From: Alteribacter lacisalsi
GTDB lineage: Bacteria > Bacillota > Bacilli > Bacillales > Salisediminibacteriaceae
Assembly: GCF_003226345.1 (NCBI RefSeq)
Contig: NZ_PDOF01000001.1
Coordinates: forward strand, 1 to 64,000
Length of the DNA stretch: 64,000 nucleotides
Reading direction: 5' to 3'
The translations under genes and the position numbers were made by a program. The notes under the pieces were generated by a model that was not told the origin of the DNA, did no database searches, and saw only the letters and a program-made list of their open reading frames with translations. Below are positions 7,938-16,203 of this stretch, one piece after another; the stretch's first letter is position 1, and every line of letters begins with the position of its first letter.

Positions 7938-8768
7938 ATGCATATTCTTGTATGTATTAAACAGGTGCCTGATACAAAAATCATCAAAGTTAATCCAAAA
8001 ACAAATACCCTTGACCGCTCCAGTGCACCTGCAATATTAAATCCCTATGATGCTCATGCGGTGGAAGAGGCGGTAAGGCTTCGAGAGGTGCACGGAGGAA
8101 AAGTCACAGTTCTTTCAATGGGGCCGCCTCAGGCCCGAAAGGCAATTCGAAAATGTGTGGAAATCGGAGCGGACGAAGGCATTCTGATTTCAGACCGGCG
8201 GTTCGCAGGTGCCGACACACTGGCAACGAGCTATGCTCTTTATAAAGCTGTGGAGAAAATTCAGAAGACTGACGGCGTTGACCTGATTCTCTGTGGAAAA
8301 CATGCGATCGACGGCGACACAGGCCAGACCGGACCAGGGGTGGCCAGGCGTCTGGGAATACCGCCGCTAACTTGCGTCATCCAGGTGGATCAGGTAGATG
8401 TGGAAAACCGGACTGTTCGTGTGCATAGAAAAGTGGAAGAAGGCTATGAAGTCATTTCATCCACACTGCCGTCGCTGCTGACTGTGGAAAAGGAAATAAA
8501 TCATGTGAGCTGGGCGCCGCTTCCTAACATGCTCAGGGCAGCGAGATACGAACCGTCAGTCTGGACTGTTGATGATCTTGAGGATGTGGATATTAAACAA
8601 CTCGGCTTGAAGGGCTCTCCTACAATTGTAGGTAAAATGTGGCCTCCCGAAAAAAGCAAAGGGGCACAGATGATTGAGGGCGACGCAGAAACACAGGTAA
8701 CAGAGGTACTTAAAATCTTTATGAAAGAACGGGACCTGTTTAAATCTGCAGGACAGAAACAAAATTAA
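7938..8768 (+). CDS. fixA: electron transfer flavoprotein beta subunit, FixA/EtfB family
   Basis: EtfB binds the nucleotide (AMP or a second FAD) of a heterodimeric flavoprotein with EtfA. Together with FixC and FixX it forms a membrane-associated complex that in several bacteria splits NADH electrons between quinone and ferredoxin or flavodoxin. The 276-residue protein starts HILVCIKQVPDT and carries the EtfB signature region (DLILCGKHAIDGDTGQTGPGVA, here split by family-typical residues) and VHRKVEEGYEVISS. I chose the ATG at 7938: GAAAGGTGG is eight bases upstream, and family proteins begin with M(K/H)ILVC. It is the first gene of a tight four-gene operon. Whether it is the bifurcating type needs a group-level alignment. 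Confidence 0.88.
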   Translation: MHILVCIKQVPDTKIIKVNPKTNTLDRSSAPAILNPYDAHAVEEAVRLREVHGGKVTVLSMGPPQARKAIRKCVEIGADEGILISDRRFAGADTLATSYALYKAVEKIQKTDGVDLILCGKHAIDGDTGQTGPGVARRLGIPPLTCVIQVDQVDVENRTVRVHRKVEEGYEVISSTLPSLLTVEKEINHVSWAPLPNMLRAARYEPSVWTVDDLEDVDIKQLGLKGSPTIVGKMWPPEKSKGAQMIEGDAETQVTEVLKIFMKERDLFKSAGQKQN

Positions 8769-8798
8769 ACCTGGACTTTTTGAAGGGCGGAGGTAACG

Positions 8799-9863
8799 GT
8801 GAGGGTAAATATTGACGACTACCGCGGCGTATGGGTGTTTATGGAACAGAAGGAAGGACAACTGCTTGATGTCGGGCTAGAGCTTCTCGCAGCAGGACAG
8901 GATCTTGCACGTAAGCTTGAAGTAGACGTATGCGGAGTACTGCTTGGGGATGGTGTGGAACGGCTTACCTCACAGGTTTTTGAAGCGGGAGCCGATAAAG
9001 TATATCTGATTGATGATCCGGTACTGAAAAATTACAGGACCGAAACGTATATGAAGGCAGTTGGTGATCTGGTCAGAAAGTATAAGCCCGAGATCTTTTT
9101 ATACGGAGCAACGTCGAACGGAAAGGATCTTGCAAGTGCAGTAGCGACCGATGTCCTCTGCGGGCTGACGGCTGATACGACCCTGATGGATGTGGATATT
9201 GACAAAAGACTGTTTGAGGCAAGCCGGCCGGCGTTTGGCGGCAATATTATGGCCACGATTCTCTGTAAAAAGCACCGTCCCCAGATGGCGACCGTACGCC
9301 CGAAGGTTATCAGGCGACTGTTGGCAGAACCGGGTAGAACCGGAGAAGTTATCGAAGAAAAAGTCAGCATGCGTGAAGAAGACCTGAAAACAAAGGTCAT
9401 TGAAATCGTTAAAAACACGAAAAAAGCAGTAAACCTTGAAGAAGCGGAAATCATCGTAGCGGCAGGAAAAGGGATTAAAGATGCTAAAGGGTTTGCAATG
9501 GCAGCTGAACTGGCAGAAGCCATGAACGCAACACTCGGCGCCAGCAGGGACGTGGTGGAAGCCGGGCTGTGCGGGCATGAAAGGCAGGTCGGACAGACAG
9601 GGGCCACTGTTACTCCAAAAGTGTATGTTGCTATAGGGATTTCAGGCGCAATACAGCATCTGGTCGGGATGCAGAATGCTGAACTGATTGTGGCCATTAA
9701 CAGTGACAAGGATGCGCCTATTTTTCAAGCAGCCCATTACGGTATCTGTGCAGATGCCTTTACTGTTGTACCAATGCTTACAAAAGCGTTCAGGGAGGCT
9801 TTAAACACTACCGAATCCGTGGCGGAACAGGAAGAGACGGAAGGGGTGACGCACAGTGGGTGA
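8799..9863 (+). CDS. fixB: electron transfer flavoprotein alpha subunit, FixB/EtfA family
   Basis: Partner of FixA; its C-terminal domain holds FAD. The conserved EtfA FAD-binding region is clear: GQTGATVTPKVYVAIGISG followed by QHLVGM and INSDKDAPIF. The 354-residue protein begins at a GTG with GGAGGT five bases upstream. It lies 30 bases after fixA and overlaps fixC by 8 bases, so the operon is translationally coupled. The N-terminal half (MEQKEGQLLDVGLELL, then ADKVYLIDDP) is the usual nucleotide-binding-like domain. It belongs to the FixB-type group found with FixC and FixX rather than to the short beta-oxidation EtfA; this is judged from the gene context. Confidence 0.88.
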   Translation: MRVNIDDYRGVWVFMEQKEGQLLDVGLELLAAGQDLARKLEVDVCGVLLGDGVERLTSQVFEAGADKVYLIDDPVLKNYRTETYMKAVGDLVRKYKPEIFLYGATSNGKDLASAVATDVLCGLTADTTLMDVDIDKRLFEASRPAFGGNIMATILCKKHRPQMATVRPKVIRRLLAEPGRTGEVIEEKVSMREEDLKTKVIEIVKNTKKAVNLEEAEIIVAAGKGIKDAKGFAMAAELAEAMNATLGASRDVVEAGLCGHERQVGQTGATVTPKVYVAIGISGAIQHLVGMQNAELIVAINSDKDAPIFQAAHYGICADAFTVVPMLTKAFREALNTTESVAEQEETEGVTHSG

Positions 9864-11151
9864 AAAATTTGATGTGATTGTTGTCGGAGCAGGCCCTGCG
9901 GGTACGAGCTGTGCGTACACTGCAGCCAAATCAGGTCTTAAGGTTCTGCTGATTGAGAGAGGGGAATATCCCGGATCGAAAAACGTGATGGGCGGGATTC
10001 TGTACAGAAAACAGATGGAGGAAATCATTCCCGAATTCTGGAAGGAAGCGCCTCTCGAGCGGCCGGTTGTTGAACAGCGTTTCTGGTTTCTGGACCGTGA
10101 ATCCATGGTAACGTCAAGCTACAAAGGGCTCGAATGGGGACGGGAGCCTTACAACAACTTTACGGTGCTTCGTGCAAAGTTTGACCAGTGGTTTGCCTCC
10201 AAGGCGGTGGAGCAGGGCGCACTTCTCATAAATGAGACCGTTGTAACCGAATGTATCGTGGAGGATGGAAGGGTAACAGGAGTCAGGACGGACAGACCGG
10301 ACGGAGACGTTTACGCAGATGTCGTCGTTCTGGCAGACGGAGTCAATTCCCTGCTCGGCAAAAGCCTCGGCTTTCACAAGGAATGGAAGCCCGATGAAGT
10401 GGCGCTTACCGTTATGGAAGTCGTTAATCTCCCGAAAAAGGTCATTAACGAACGATTTAACGTGGAAGATAACCAGGGTGTTTCCATCGAAATTTTCGGT
10501 GATTCCACGCAGGGGCTCCTCGGGACTGCGTTTTTATATACAAACAAGGACTCTCTGAACATCGGGGTCGGTACAACCTTATCAGGCATGATAAAAAAGA
10601 AACTCAAGCCGTATCATCTGCTTGAGCATGTGAAAACACACCCGATGATCAAGCCGTTTCTCGAAGGGGGAGAAACCGCGGAGTACCTAGCTCACCTGAT
10701 TCCCGAAGGAGGGTATAAATCAGTACCGCGTCTGGTCGGGGACGGTGTGATGATCGTAGGGGATGCAGCCCAGTTCGTTAATGCCATTCACCGGGAAGGC
10801 TCGAATATGGCTATGAGCTCCGGGAAAATGGCTGCTGAAACCATTGTCCGGGCAAAGGAGATCGGGGACTTTACCGAGCGGACACTGGATCATTACCGTA
10901 AGGAGCTTTACAGCAGCTTTGTGGGGAAAGATCTCAAGAAGTATAAGGATGTTACCCACACATTTGAGCAGCACCCGCAATACATGGCCGATTATATACC
11001 GATGGTTAACCAGGCTGCGAATAAATTCTTCACTGTGGACGGCAGCCCGAAAAAACAGAAGCAGCGTGAGATTATAAAAGGATTCACGAAGGATAAAGGG
11101 AAGATCGCCGTTGCCAAAGACTTATTCCGCGCATGGAAGGTGATGAAATAA
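9856..11151 (+). CDS. fixC: FixC-type FAD-dependent quinone oxidoreductase
   Basis: Flavoprotein related to ETF-quinone oxidoreductase. It accepts electrons from the FixAB flavoprotein and passes them to the quinone pool. An N-terminal dinucleotide-binding motif is plain (VIVVGAGPAGTSCAYTAA, then a Glu-ending strand LLIER), and a second FAD contact region is GDGVMIVGDAAQFVNAIHREG. The 431 residues match FixC length; unlike mitochondrial ETF-QO no iron-sulfur domain is fused, because FixX supplies it separately. The start is a GTG inside the last codons of fixB, and the stop TAA overlaps the fixX ATG by one base. It probably sits on the inner face of the cytoplasmic membrane. Confidence 0.88.
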   Translation: MGEKFDVIVVGAGPAGTSCAYTAAKSGLKVLLIERGEYPGSKNVMGGILYRKQMEEIIPEFWKEAPLERPVVEQRFWFLDRESMVTSSYKGLEWGREPYNNFTVLRAKFDQWFASKAVEQGALLINETVVTECIVEDGRVTGVRTDRPDGDVYADVVVLADGVNSLLGKSLGFHKEWKPDEVALTVMEVVNLPKKVINERFNVEDNQGVSIEIFGDSTQGLLGTAFLYTNKDSLNIGVGTTLSGMIKKKLKPYHLLEHVKTHPMIKPFLEGGETAEYLAHLIPEGGYKSVPRLVGDGVMIVGDAAQFVNAIHREGSNMAMSSGKMAAETIVRAKEIGDFTERTLDHYRKELYSSFVGKDLKKYKDVTHTFEQHPQYMADYIPMVNQAANKFFTVDGSPKKQKQREIIKGFTKDKGKIAVAKDLFRAWKVMK

Positions 11152-11432
11152 TGGCAAAAACGATCGAGGAGAAGCAGTATCTTGTGAGGTTCAGATGTGA
11201 CACAAAATCTCATTTAGAGGTGAAGGACGAAAATGTCTGCCTCACATCCTGCCCGGATAAAGACTGTACCATCTTCTGTCCGGCAGATGTATACAAGTGG
11301 GAAGGGGACCGGATGCACGTCGGTTATGAAGGGTGTCACGAGTGCGGCAGCTGCCGGATCGGATGCCCATATGACAACATTAAATGGGAATATCCAAAAG
11401 GCGGTCACGGCATCGTCTTCAGACTCGCATAG
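11151..11432 (+). CDS. fixX: FixX ferredoxin-like protein
   Basis: Small 93-residue ferredoxin-like subunit that completes the FixABCX complex and mediates electron transfer next to FixC. Cysteines are seen in CLTSCPDKDCTIFCP and in CHECGSCRIGCP, the latter a typical [4Fe-4S] ligand run followed by proline. The start ATG overlaps the fixC stop (TAATG), giving tight coupling. The stop codon TAG shares its last base with the first base of a 19-bp inverted repeat that opens the 130-bp repeat array. The C-terminal end GIVFRLA looks complete for the family, so the gene does not seem damaged. Confidence 0.87.
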   Translation: MAKTIEEKQYLVRFRCDTKSHLEVKDENVCLTSCPDKDCTIFCPADVYKWEGDRMHVGYEGCHECGSCRIGCPYDNIKWEYPKGGHGIVFRLA

Positions 11433-11477
11433 GTGCTGCCCCGGATGGCACGAACGTTTGCCATCCGGGGCAGCACC
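11432..11477 (+). terminator. 19-bp perfect hairpin at the fixX stop codon
   Basis: GGTGCTGCCCCGGATGGCA, an 8-nt loop (CGAACGTT), then the exact complement TGCCATCCGGGGCAGCACC. The stem is very stable and would block or end transcripts of the fix operon, but the usual T run is missing, so termination is an inference. It is also the left end of the repeat array. Confidence 0.6.
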
Positions 11478-11867
11478 TTACGCATTTTGCGGAGCCGCTC
11501 CACGCAATTGGCAGTCTGACCGGCGATTTACCGGTCAGACCGGAGCGAGCGGAGCAAATGCTGCACGCATGTCCATGGCGTAAACGTTTGCCATCCGGGG
11601 CAGCACCTTACGCATTTTGCGGAGCCGCTCCACGCAATTGGCAGTCTGACCGGCGATTTACCGGTCAGACCGGAGCGAGCGGAGCAAATGCTGCACGCAT
11701 GTCCATGGCGTAAACGTTTGCCATCCGGGGCAGCACCTTACGCATTTTGCGGAGCCGCTCCACGCAATTGGCAGTCTGACCGGCGATTTACCGGTCAGAC
11801 CGGAGCGAGCGGAGCAAATGCCGTACGCATGTCCATGGCGTAAACGTTTGCCATCCGGGGCAGCACC
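11432..11867. repeat. 436-bp array of 130-bp tandem units bounded by 19-bp terminal inverted repeats
   Basis: Three full units start at 11453, 11583 and 11713 with exact 130-bp spacing, and a fourth partial unit starts at 11843. Units 1 and 2 are identical; unit 3 differs by two bases near 11822-11824. The left end GGTGCTGCCCCGGATGGCA and the right end TGCCATCCGGGGCAGCACC are perfect inverted repeats. Each unit holds nested stems: GTCTGACCGG/CCGGTCAGAC around a 7-nt loop, CGCTCC/GGAGCG, and GCATTT(T)GC/GCAAATGC. Since 130 is not a multiple of three, no reading frame is conserved from unit to unit. It fills the gap between the convergent fixX and cysteine hydrolase genes. Confidence 0.93.
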
Positions 11868-11911
11868 TTACTGTCCTTAGCCTCTTTTTGCCGTCATCCT
11901 GCGTCCGTCCT

Positions 11912-12529
11912 TCACTTCCTGCTCTTATTCCGCCAGTGATATTTAATCTCTTCAAGATCCATTTCTTCAGATGGTGTAATGTCTGCTTTTAAAACGTGCT
12001 GTATCAGATTGAGAAATTCACGGTTATCTTCTTCAGTGTTGGAAGCAGAGCAGTCTGAAGGCACATACAGCTTATAGCCTCGCATATAGGCATCATTGGC
12101 TGTAAAATGGACGCACATGTTTCCTGCAAAACCAGTTATGATGAGGGACTTTACATTCAGGTATTCAAGAAGCAGATCGAGAGGAGTATTAAAAAATGCC
12201 GAGTACTGAGGTTTCAAAACGAAGTAATCATCGTCTTCAGGCTGAAGGATCTCAGTAATCTCTTTTCCTCTGACATCATTTTCAAGGCAGTGATTAACAA
12301 GTGACTGAAAATCAGACTGCCATTTTCCATAATTATCATTAATATATAATACCGGAATATTGAGTTCCTTGGCCTTTTTTTTCAGAGCGGCAATCTGATC
12401 AGCCGCAGGACGGGCGTACGGGTAAATTTTTTCTCCATCCTCAAATTCAAAGTCATTGATCACATCTACAAGAAGAAGGGCAACGTGTTCATATTCCGTA
12501 ACATGAGGATTTGGATTTGTTTTGGTCAT
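11912..12529 (-). CDS. cysteine hydrolase of the isochorismatase family
   Basis: Cytoplasmic hydrolase family that cleaves C-N or ether bonds in small molecules such as nicotinamide, carbamoyl compounds or isochorismate. The catalytic triad is visible: Asp in LLLVDVINDF (D22), Lys in LKPQYSAFFNT (K106) and Cys in GFAGNMCVHFTANDA (C139). The 205-residue length is normal. The ribosome site AAAGGAG lies ten bases before the ATG. It stands alone, convergent with fixX across the repeat array and divergent from alaR. The substrate cannot be assigned; nicotinamidase metal-ligand histidines are not evident. Confidence 0.82.
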   Translation of the reverse strand: MTKTNPNPHVTEYEHVALLLVDVINDFEFEDGEKIYPYARPAADQIAALKKKAKELNIPVLYINDNYGKWQSDFQSLVNHCLENDVRGKEITEILQPEDDDYFVLKPQYSAFFNTPLDLLLEYLNVKSLIITGFAGNMCVHFTANDAYMRGYKLYVPSDCSASNTEEDNREFLNLIQHVLKADITPSEEMDLEEIKYHWRNKSRK

Positions 12530-12713
12530 ATATTGATTTCTCCTTTGCAGTTATGCTGTAATTGGGTAAGGTGCTGAAGAATCACCAGGCAGTCAGATTT
12601 ATATAAAGACGACCGAATGGTATATCGTTTTTTTCAGCAGATAAAGAATGAACGAACTTTAATTTTCCCCAAACCGGACGTACTGAAACATGACAGCAAA
12701 GGAGACAGATAAA

Positions 12714-13205
12714 ATGGAAAAAGAAAAGGAACTTTTGAGACTTCTTGAGAAGAATGGGAGAATGCCTGCAGAAAAAATCGGCCGGCTGCTTGAAATGGAC
12801 AGGCAGGCCGTAGAAGAGATGCTGGCTGACCTGGAAAAAAGAAACGTGATACTCGGCTATTCAGCTGTTGTCGACTGGACGAAGGCCGATGTGCCGGAAG
12901 GGGTAACGGCTATGATTGATGTGAAAGTACAGCCGAAACGGGGCACCGGTTTTGATGAAACGGCAGAGCGGATTTACAGATTTAAAGAAGTCAAAGCGCT
13001 GTATCTCATGTCCGGAACCTATGATTTAAGCGTTGTAATTGAAGGTGCAACGATGACAGAGGTGGGCCAGTTCGTATCGGAAAAGCTGTCCACACTCGAT
13101 TCTGTTCTTTCCACAACAACGCACTTTCAGCTCAAAAGATATAAGCATGACGGTGTTGTATTTGGAGATAAAGAGGATGATCACCGGATGGTGGTCTCTC
13201 CATGA
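12714..13205 (+). CDS. alaR: Lrp/AsnC-family regulator, AlaR (YugG)-like
   Basis: Transcription regulator of the feast/famine family: an N-terminal helix-turn-helix (about residues 4-50, KELLRLLEKNGRMPAEKIGRLL) and a C-terminal RAM ligand domain (VTAMIDVKVQPKRG, then YDLSVVIEG). It overlaps the downstream aminotransferase by four bases (ATGA). The pair corresponds to B. subtilis yugG-yugH, where AlaR activates the alanine transaminase operon. I chose the ATG at 12714 because AAAGGAG lies eight bases upstream; the ATG at 12690 is inside that leader. Alanine as the effector is inference from the homologous pair. Confidence 0.82.
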   Translation: MEKEKELLRLLEKNGRMPAEKIGRLLEMDRQAVEEMLADLEKRNVILGYSAVVDWTKADVPEGVTAMIDVKVQPKRGTGFDETAERIYRFKEVKALYLMSGTYDLSVVIEGATMTEVGQFVSEKLSTLDSVLSTTTHFQLKRYKHDGVVFGDKEDDHRMVVSP

Positions 13206-14368
13206 CCGATCATACACAGTATTTATCTGATGCGGTCACCCGGATCAGGCCGTCCGGGATCCGCAAGTTTTTCGATCTTGCCTCGTCAATGGACAATATT
13301 ATCTCACTCGGGGTTGGGGAGCCGGACTATACAACCCCGTGGAACATCCGTGAAGCGAGTATTTCCTCACTTGAGCGGGGGTTTACTTCCTACACAGCTA
13401 ACGCGGGGCTGCCGGAGCTGCGCGAGGAGATTGCCCGTTATTTAACGGAGCAGTTTCAAACTTCCTATTCCCCGGAAGATGAGGTCATTGTCACTTCAGG
13501 TGCAAGTGAAGCGATTGATCTGGCCATGCGCGCAACGGTAAATCCCGGTGATGAGGTACTTGTAGTGGAGCCGAGCTTTGTTTCCTACGCACCGCTTGTA
13601 TCTCTGATCGGGGGTGTACCTGTTCCGGTGCCGACCTCAATTGAAAATGGTTTCAAGGTGACGCCTGAAGCGATTCAGGATCGAATTTCCGACAGGACAA
13701 AAGCGATACTTCTCTGTTTCCCGAACAACCCTACCGGCACGGTAATGACGAGTGACGAACTGGAGAGTGTAGCCGCAATCGTGAAGCAGCACGACCTCCT
13801 CGTTTTTTCTGATGAAATCTATGCAGAAATGACCTACGACGCTCCCCATGTGAGTGTACCGGCTCTTCAGGGAATGCGGGACCGCACAGTTCTTATCAGC
13901 GGATTCTCCAAAGCGTTTGCTATGACAGGGTGGCGCCTCGGTTACGTCGCTGCACCGGAACCGCTCGCTTCCGGCATGCTTAAAATTCATCAGTATGCCA
14001 TGATGTGTGCTTCTACAATGGCTCAGTATGGGGCTATTGAAGCGCTTCAAAACGGAAGAGAGGAAATGCTGGAGATGGTTGAAAGCTATCGTCAAAGGCG
14101 AAACTTCTTTGTTGGCGCTTTGAAGGATATCGGCCTTGACTGTCACACTCCGGGCGGCGCTTTTTACGCCTTTCCGAGTATCCGGTCTACAGGACTAACG
14201 TCTGAGCAGTTTGCTGAAAAGCTCCTTTTTGCCCAACGGGTGGCTGTTGTGCCCGGAAATGTTTTCGGAGAAGGCGGGGAAGGACACGTTCGTTGTTCGT
14301 ACGCCGCTTCACTAAGCCAATTGGAGCAGGCGGTTGACCGCATGGACCGGTTTATCCGGAGTTTATGA
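13202..14368 (+). CDS. alaT: PLP-dependent class I/II aminotransferase, AlaT (YugH)-like
   Basis: Fold-type I aminotransferase. The cofactor lysine is in SGFSKAFAMTGWRLGY (about K237), with the substrate arginine motif HVRCSYA near the C terminus and the NNPTG strand (about 175). At 388 residues and coupled to an Lrp-type regulator, it matches B. subtilis YugH/AlaT, an alanine transaminase making alanine from pyruvate and glutamate. Substrate choice among close relatives (aspartate, aromatic, alanine) cannot be read from the sequence alone. The start codon lies inside the alaR stop (ATGA). The hairpin near 14515 closes the operon. Confidence 0.83.
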   Translation: MTDHTQYLSDAVTRIRPSGIRKFFDLASSMDNIISLGVGEPDYTTPWNIREASISSLERGFTSYTANAGLPELREEIARYLTEQFQTSYSPEDEVIVTSGASEAIDLAMRATVNPGDEVLVVEPSFVSYAPLVSLIGGVPVPVPTSIENGFKVTPEAIQDRISDRTKAILLCFPNNPTGTVMTSDELESVAAIVKQHDLLVFSDEIYAEMTYDAPHVSVPALQGMRDRTVLISGFSKAFAMTGWRLGYVAAPEPLASGMLKIHQYAMMCASTMAQYGAIEALQNGREEMLEMVESYRQRRNFFVGALKDIGLDCHTPGGAFYAFPSIRSTGLTSEQFAEKLLFAQRVAVVPGNVFGEGGEGHVRCSYAASLSQLEQAVDRMDRFIRSL

Positions 14369-14514
14369 CACATTTTCTTTTGACAGAGAATGTTATTATT
14401 GTACGATTGTATAAAAGAAAATCCGAACAAAAAGCTGTCTAGCGGTTGAATTATGCGCCGAATCCTGCGGGAGGAAGTAAAGATACTTTTGTCCCAGCAT
14501 CTTGCTGCGGATCT

Positions 14515-14560
14515 CAGAAAAAGACCGGTGCGCTCCTGGGAGCACGCCGGTCTTTTAAGG
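14515..14560. terminator. bidirectional terminator between alaT and the NSS transporter gene
   Basis: A long stem (AAAGACCGGTGCGCTCC pairing with GAGCACGCCGGTCTTT) is flanked by A5 on the left and T4 on the right. The minus-strand T run is the stronger one. Confidence 0.8.
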
Positions 14561-14609
14561 GGGAATACAAAGATTGTATACAAAATTATTGTTTCCGTAC
14601 CTGCAGATT

Positions 14610-15956
14610 TTATACGTCAGATACAAGCATATTAATAAAGGCAAGAACAATGGCCACTGGCGTCACGTATTTCACCAGCACGAACCAGATATTAAAAATA
14701 GTCCGTCTCATTGTTGATCCACGCTGCATCTCTTCGTACAACTCATCTTTTTTGATCTTCAGCGGTGCGAATACAGCAATCAGCAATGCACCGAGGGGTA
14801 GCATCACATTACTGACAAGAAAATCGAGCCCGTCAAAAACAGTATTACCGAAAATCAGCACATTTTCCATGGCGCCGTAGGAAAGGGCCGATGGAATACC
14901 CATAACGAAAATGAGCAGGCCGCAGATCCAGGCAGCTTTTTTCCGTTTGGCCGGATCGTTTTTCGTTACAGATGCCACAACCATTTCCAGCAGTGAAAAC
15001 GCTGATGTGAGTGTGGCAAACAGAAGAAGAGCCATAAAGGCAATGAAGAACAGCCCGCCTAAAGGAAGTTCACTGAACACTGTCGGGAGCACGATAAAGA
15101 GAAGCGGCGGTCCTTCAGCCGGCTCCAGCCCGAACGAAAACACGGCCGGGAAAATAGCCAGTCCGGCAAGAATGGAAATAAAGATCGTAAGCCCTGTGAT
15201 GGAGACAGCCGATTTCGGAAGGCTTTCCGTTGATTTCAGATAGGAACTGTACGTAACCATAATGGACACACCCAGACTGAGACTGAAAAAGGCCTGTCCC
15301 AGTGCATATAGGATTACTTCACCTGTTACAGACGAGAAGTCCGGCATAAGGAAGAAAGACACACCTTCCATGGCACCAGGCAAAGTAACCGAACGGATGA
15401 CAATGATCAGAAACAGGACAAAGAGTGCCGGCATCATAATTTTGCTGAACCGCTCAATCCCTTTTTGAACACCGCCCTGGACTACGAGAATGGTCATGAT
15501 CATAAACACAAGATGGGCACCGACAGCAAGGAGCGGGCTGCTGATTGTCTCTCCGAAAAGAGCTTCGAACTCAGGTGCCCCACGGCCTGCAAGTCCTTCT
15601 GTGAGTGATCGGTACAGATAAATGACGATCCATCCTCCGACCACACTGTAAAAGGATAAGAGAAGGAAGGACGTGGCCACACCGAGCCGGCCGATCCAGT
15701 ACCATGGTGTACCGGGTGCAAGCATCCGGTAAGCGGTAATGGCCTCATGCTGGGTTTTCCGTCCGATTGTAAATTCCGTCAGCAGCAGAGGAAGACCGAG
15801 GAAAATCGTAAATATTAGAAAGATAAGGAAAAAGGCGCCTCCCCCACTGGTTCCAGCGACATAAGGGAGCTTCCAGATCGCGCCCAGCCCGATAGCCGAA
15901 CCGGCAGCGGCGAGAATGAAGCCGAGTTTGGACGTCCATTGATCTGATTTAGGCAT
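14610..15956 (-). CDS. sodium-dependent transporter, NSS (SNF) family
   Basis: Integral membrane symporter family that couples amino acid or related uptake to sodium. The N-terminal signature is clear: SKLGFILAAAGSAIGLGAIWKLPYVAG (unwound TM1 with the sodium and substrate site), followed by GGGAFFLIFL. About 11-12 hydrophobic segments are seen over 448 residues, as in bacterial members such as B. subtilis YocR and YhdH. I chose the ATG at 15956: GGAGGTTCACC precedes it, whereas the in-frame ATG at 15977 would put that site inside the gene. A promoter with an operator-like palindrome lies upstream. The substrate is unknown. Confidence 0.88.
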   Translation of the reverse strand: MPKSDQWTSKLGFILAAAGSAIGLGAIWKLPYVAGTSGGGAFFLIFLIFTIFLGLPLLLTEFTIGRKTQHEAITAYRMLAPGTPWYWIGRLGVATSFLLLSFYSVVGGWIVIYLYRSLTEGLAGRGAPEFEALFGETISSPLLAVGAHLVFMIMTILVVQGGVQKGIERFSKIMMPALFVLFLIIVIRSVTLPGAMEGVSFFLMPDFSSVTGEVILYALGQAFFSLSLGVSIMVTYSSYLKSTESLPKSAVSITGLTIFISILAGLAIFPAVFSFGLEPAEGPPLLFIVLPTVFSELPLGGLFFIAFMALLLFATLTSAFSLLEMVVASVTKNDPAKRKKAAWICGLLIFVMGIPSALSYGAMENVLIFGNTVFDGLDFLVSNVMLPLGALLIAVFAPLKIKKDELYEEMQRGSTMRRTIFNIWFVLVKYVTPVAIVLAFINMLVSDV

Positions 15957-16034
15957 GATGGTGAACCTCCGTTTCAATAGTTTTTTGAATTATATAATGA
16001 AGAAAAATACACTTTTCCTCTGTAGCATTTTTAC

Positions 16035-16064
16035 ACTATAAAGTGTTACAATGACCTCTGTCAA
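16035..16064 (-). promoter_or_regulatory. sigma-A promoter with overlapping palindrome, NSS transporter gene
   Basis: On the minus strand TTGACA and TATAGT are 18 bases apart. The palindrome ACACTATAAAGTGT (16034-16047) covers the -10 box, which is a natural place for a repressor. The regulator is not identifiable. Confidence 0.6.
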
Positions 16065-16139
16065 TGAGATTAGAGGGATTTGTCGAAAAAAGTCAGGTGA
16101 AGCACATACACATGATTTAAAACTGGAAAAATTCCCTTT

Positions 16140-16168
16140 TTGTCACGGCCGGAAAGCTGTGATATAAT
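16140..16168 (+). promoter_or_regulatory. sigma-A promoter of yugI
   Basis: TTGTCA and TATAAT with a 17-base spacer, about 35 bases before the yugI start. One of the best promoters in the window. Confidence 0.85.
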
Positions 16169-16203
16169 TAACCAGTTAATAAATAGCTATAGGAGTTGTT
16201 CTC

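Noticed and set aside
11233-11713. Open frames of 109-116 codons across the 130-bp repeat array
   Set aside because: The unit length is not a multiple of three, so the frame changes with each unit, and the peptides (APYAFCGAAPRNWQSDRR and so on) show no fold or signal. They are by-products of GC-rich repeats.
11432-11867. CRISPR array
   Set aside because: The units are 130 bp, nearly fully identical, and have no variable spacers. No cas genes are present.
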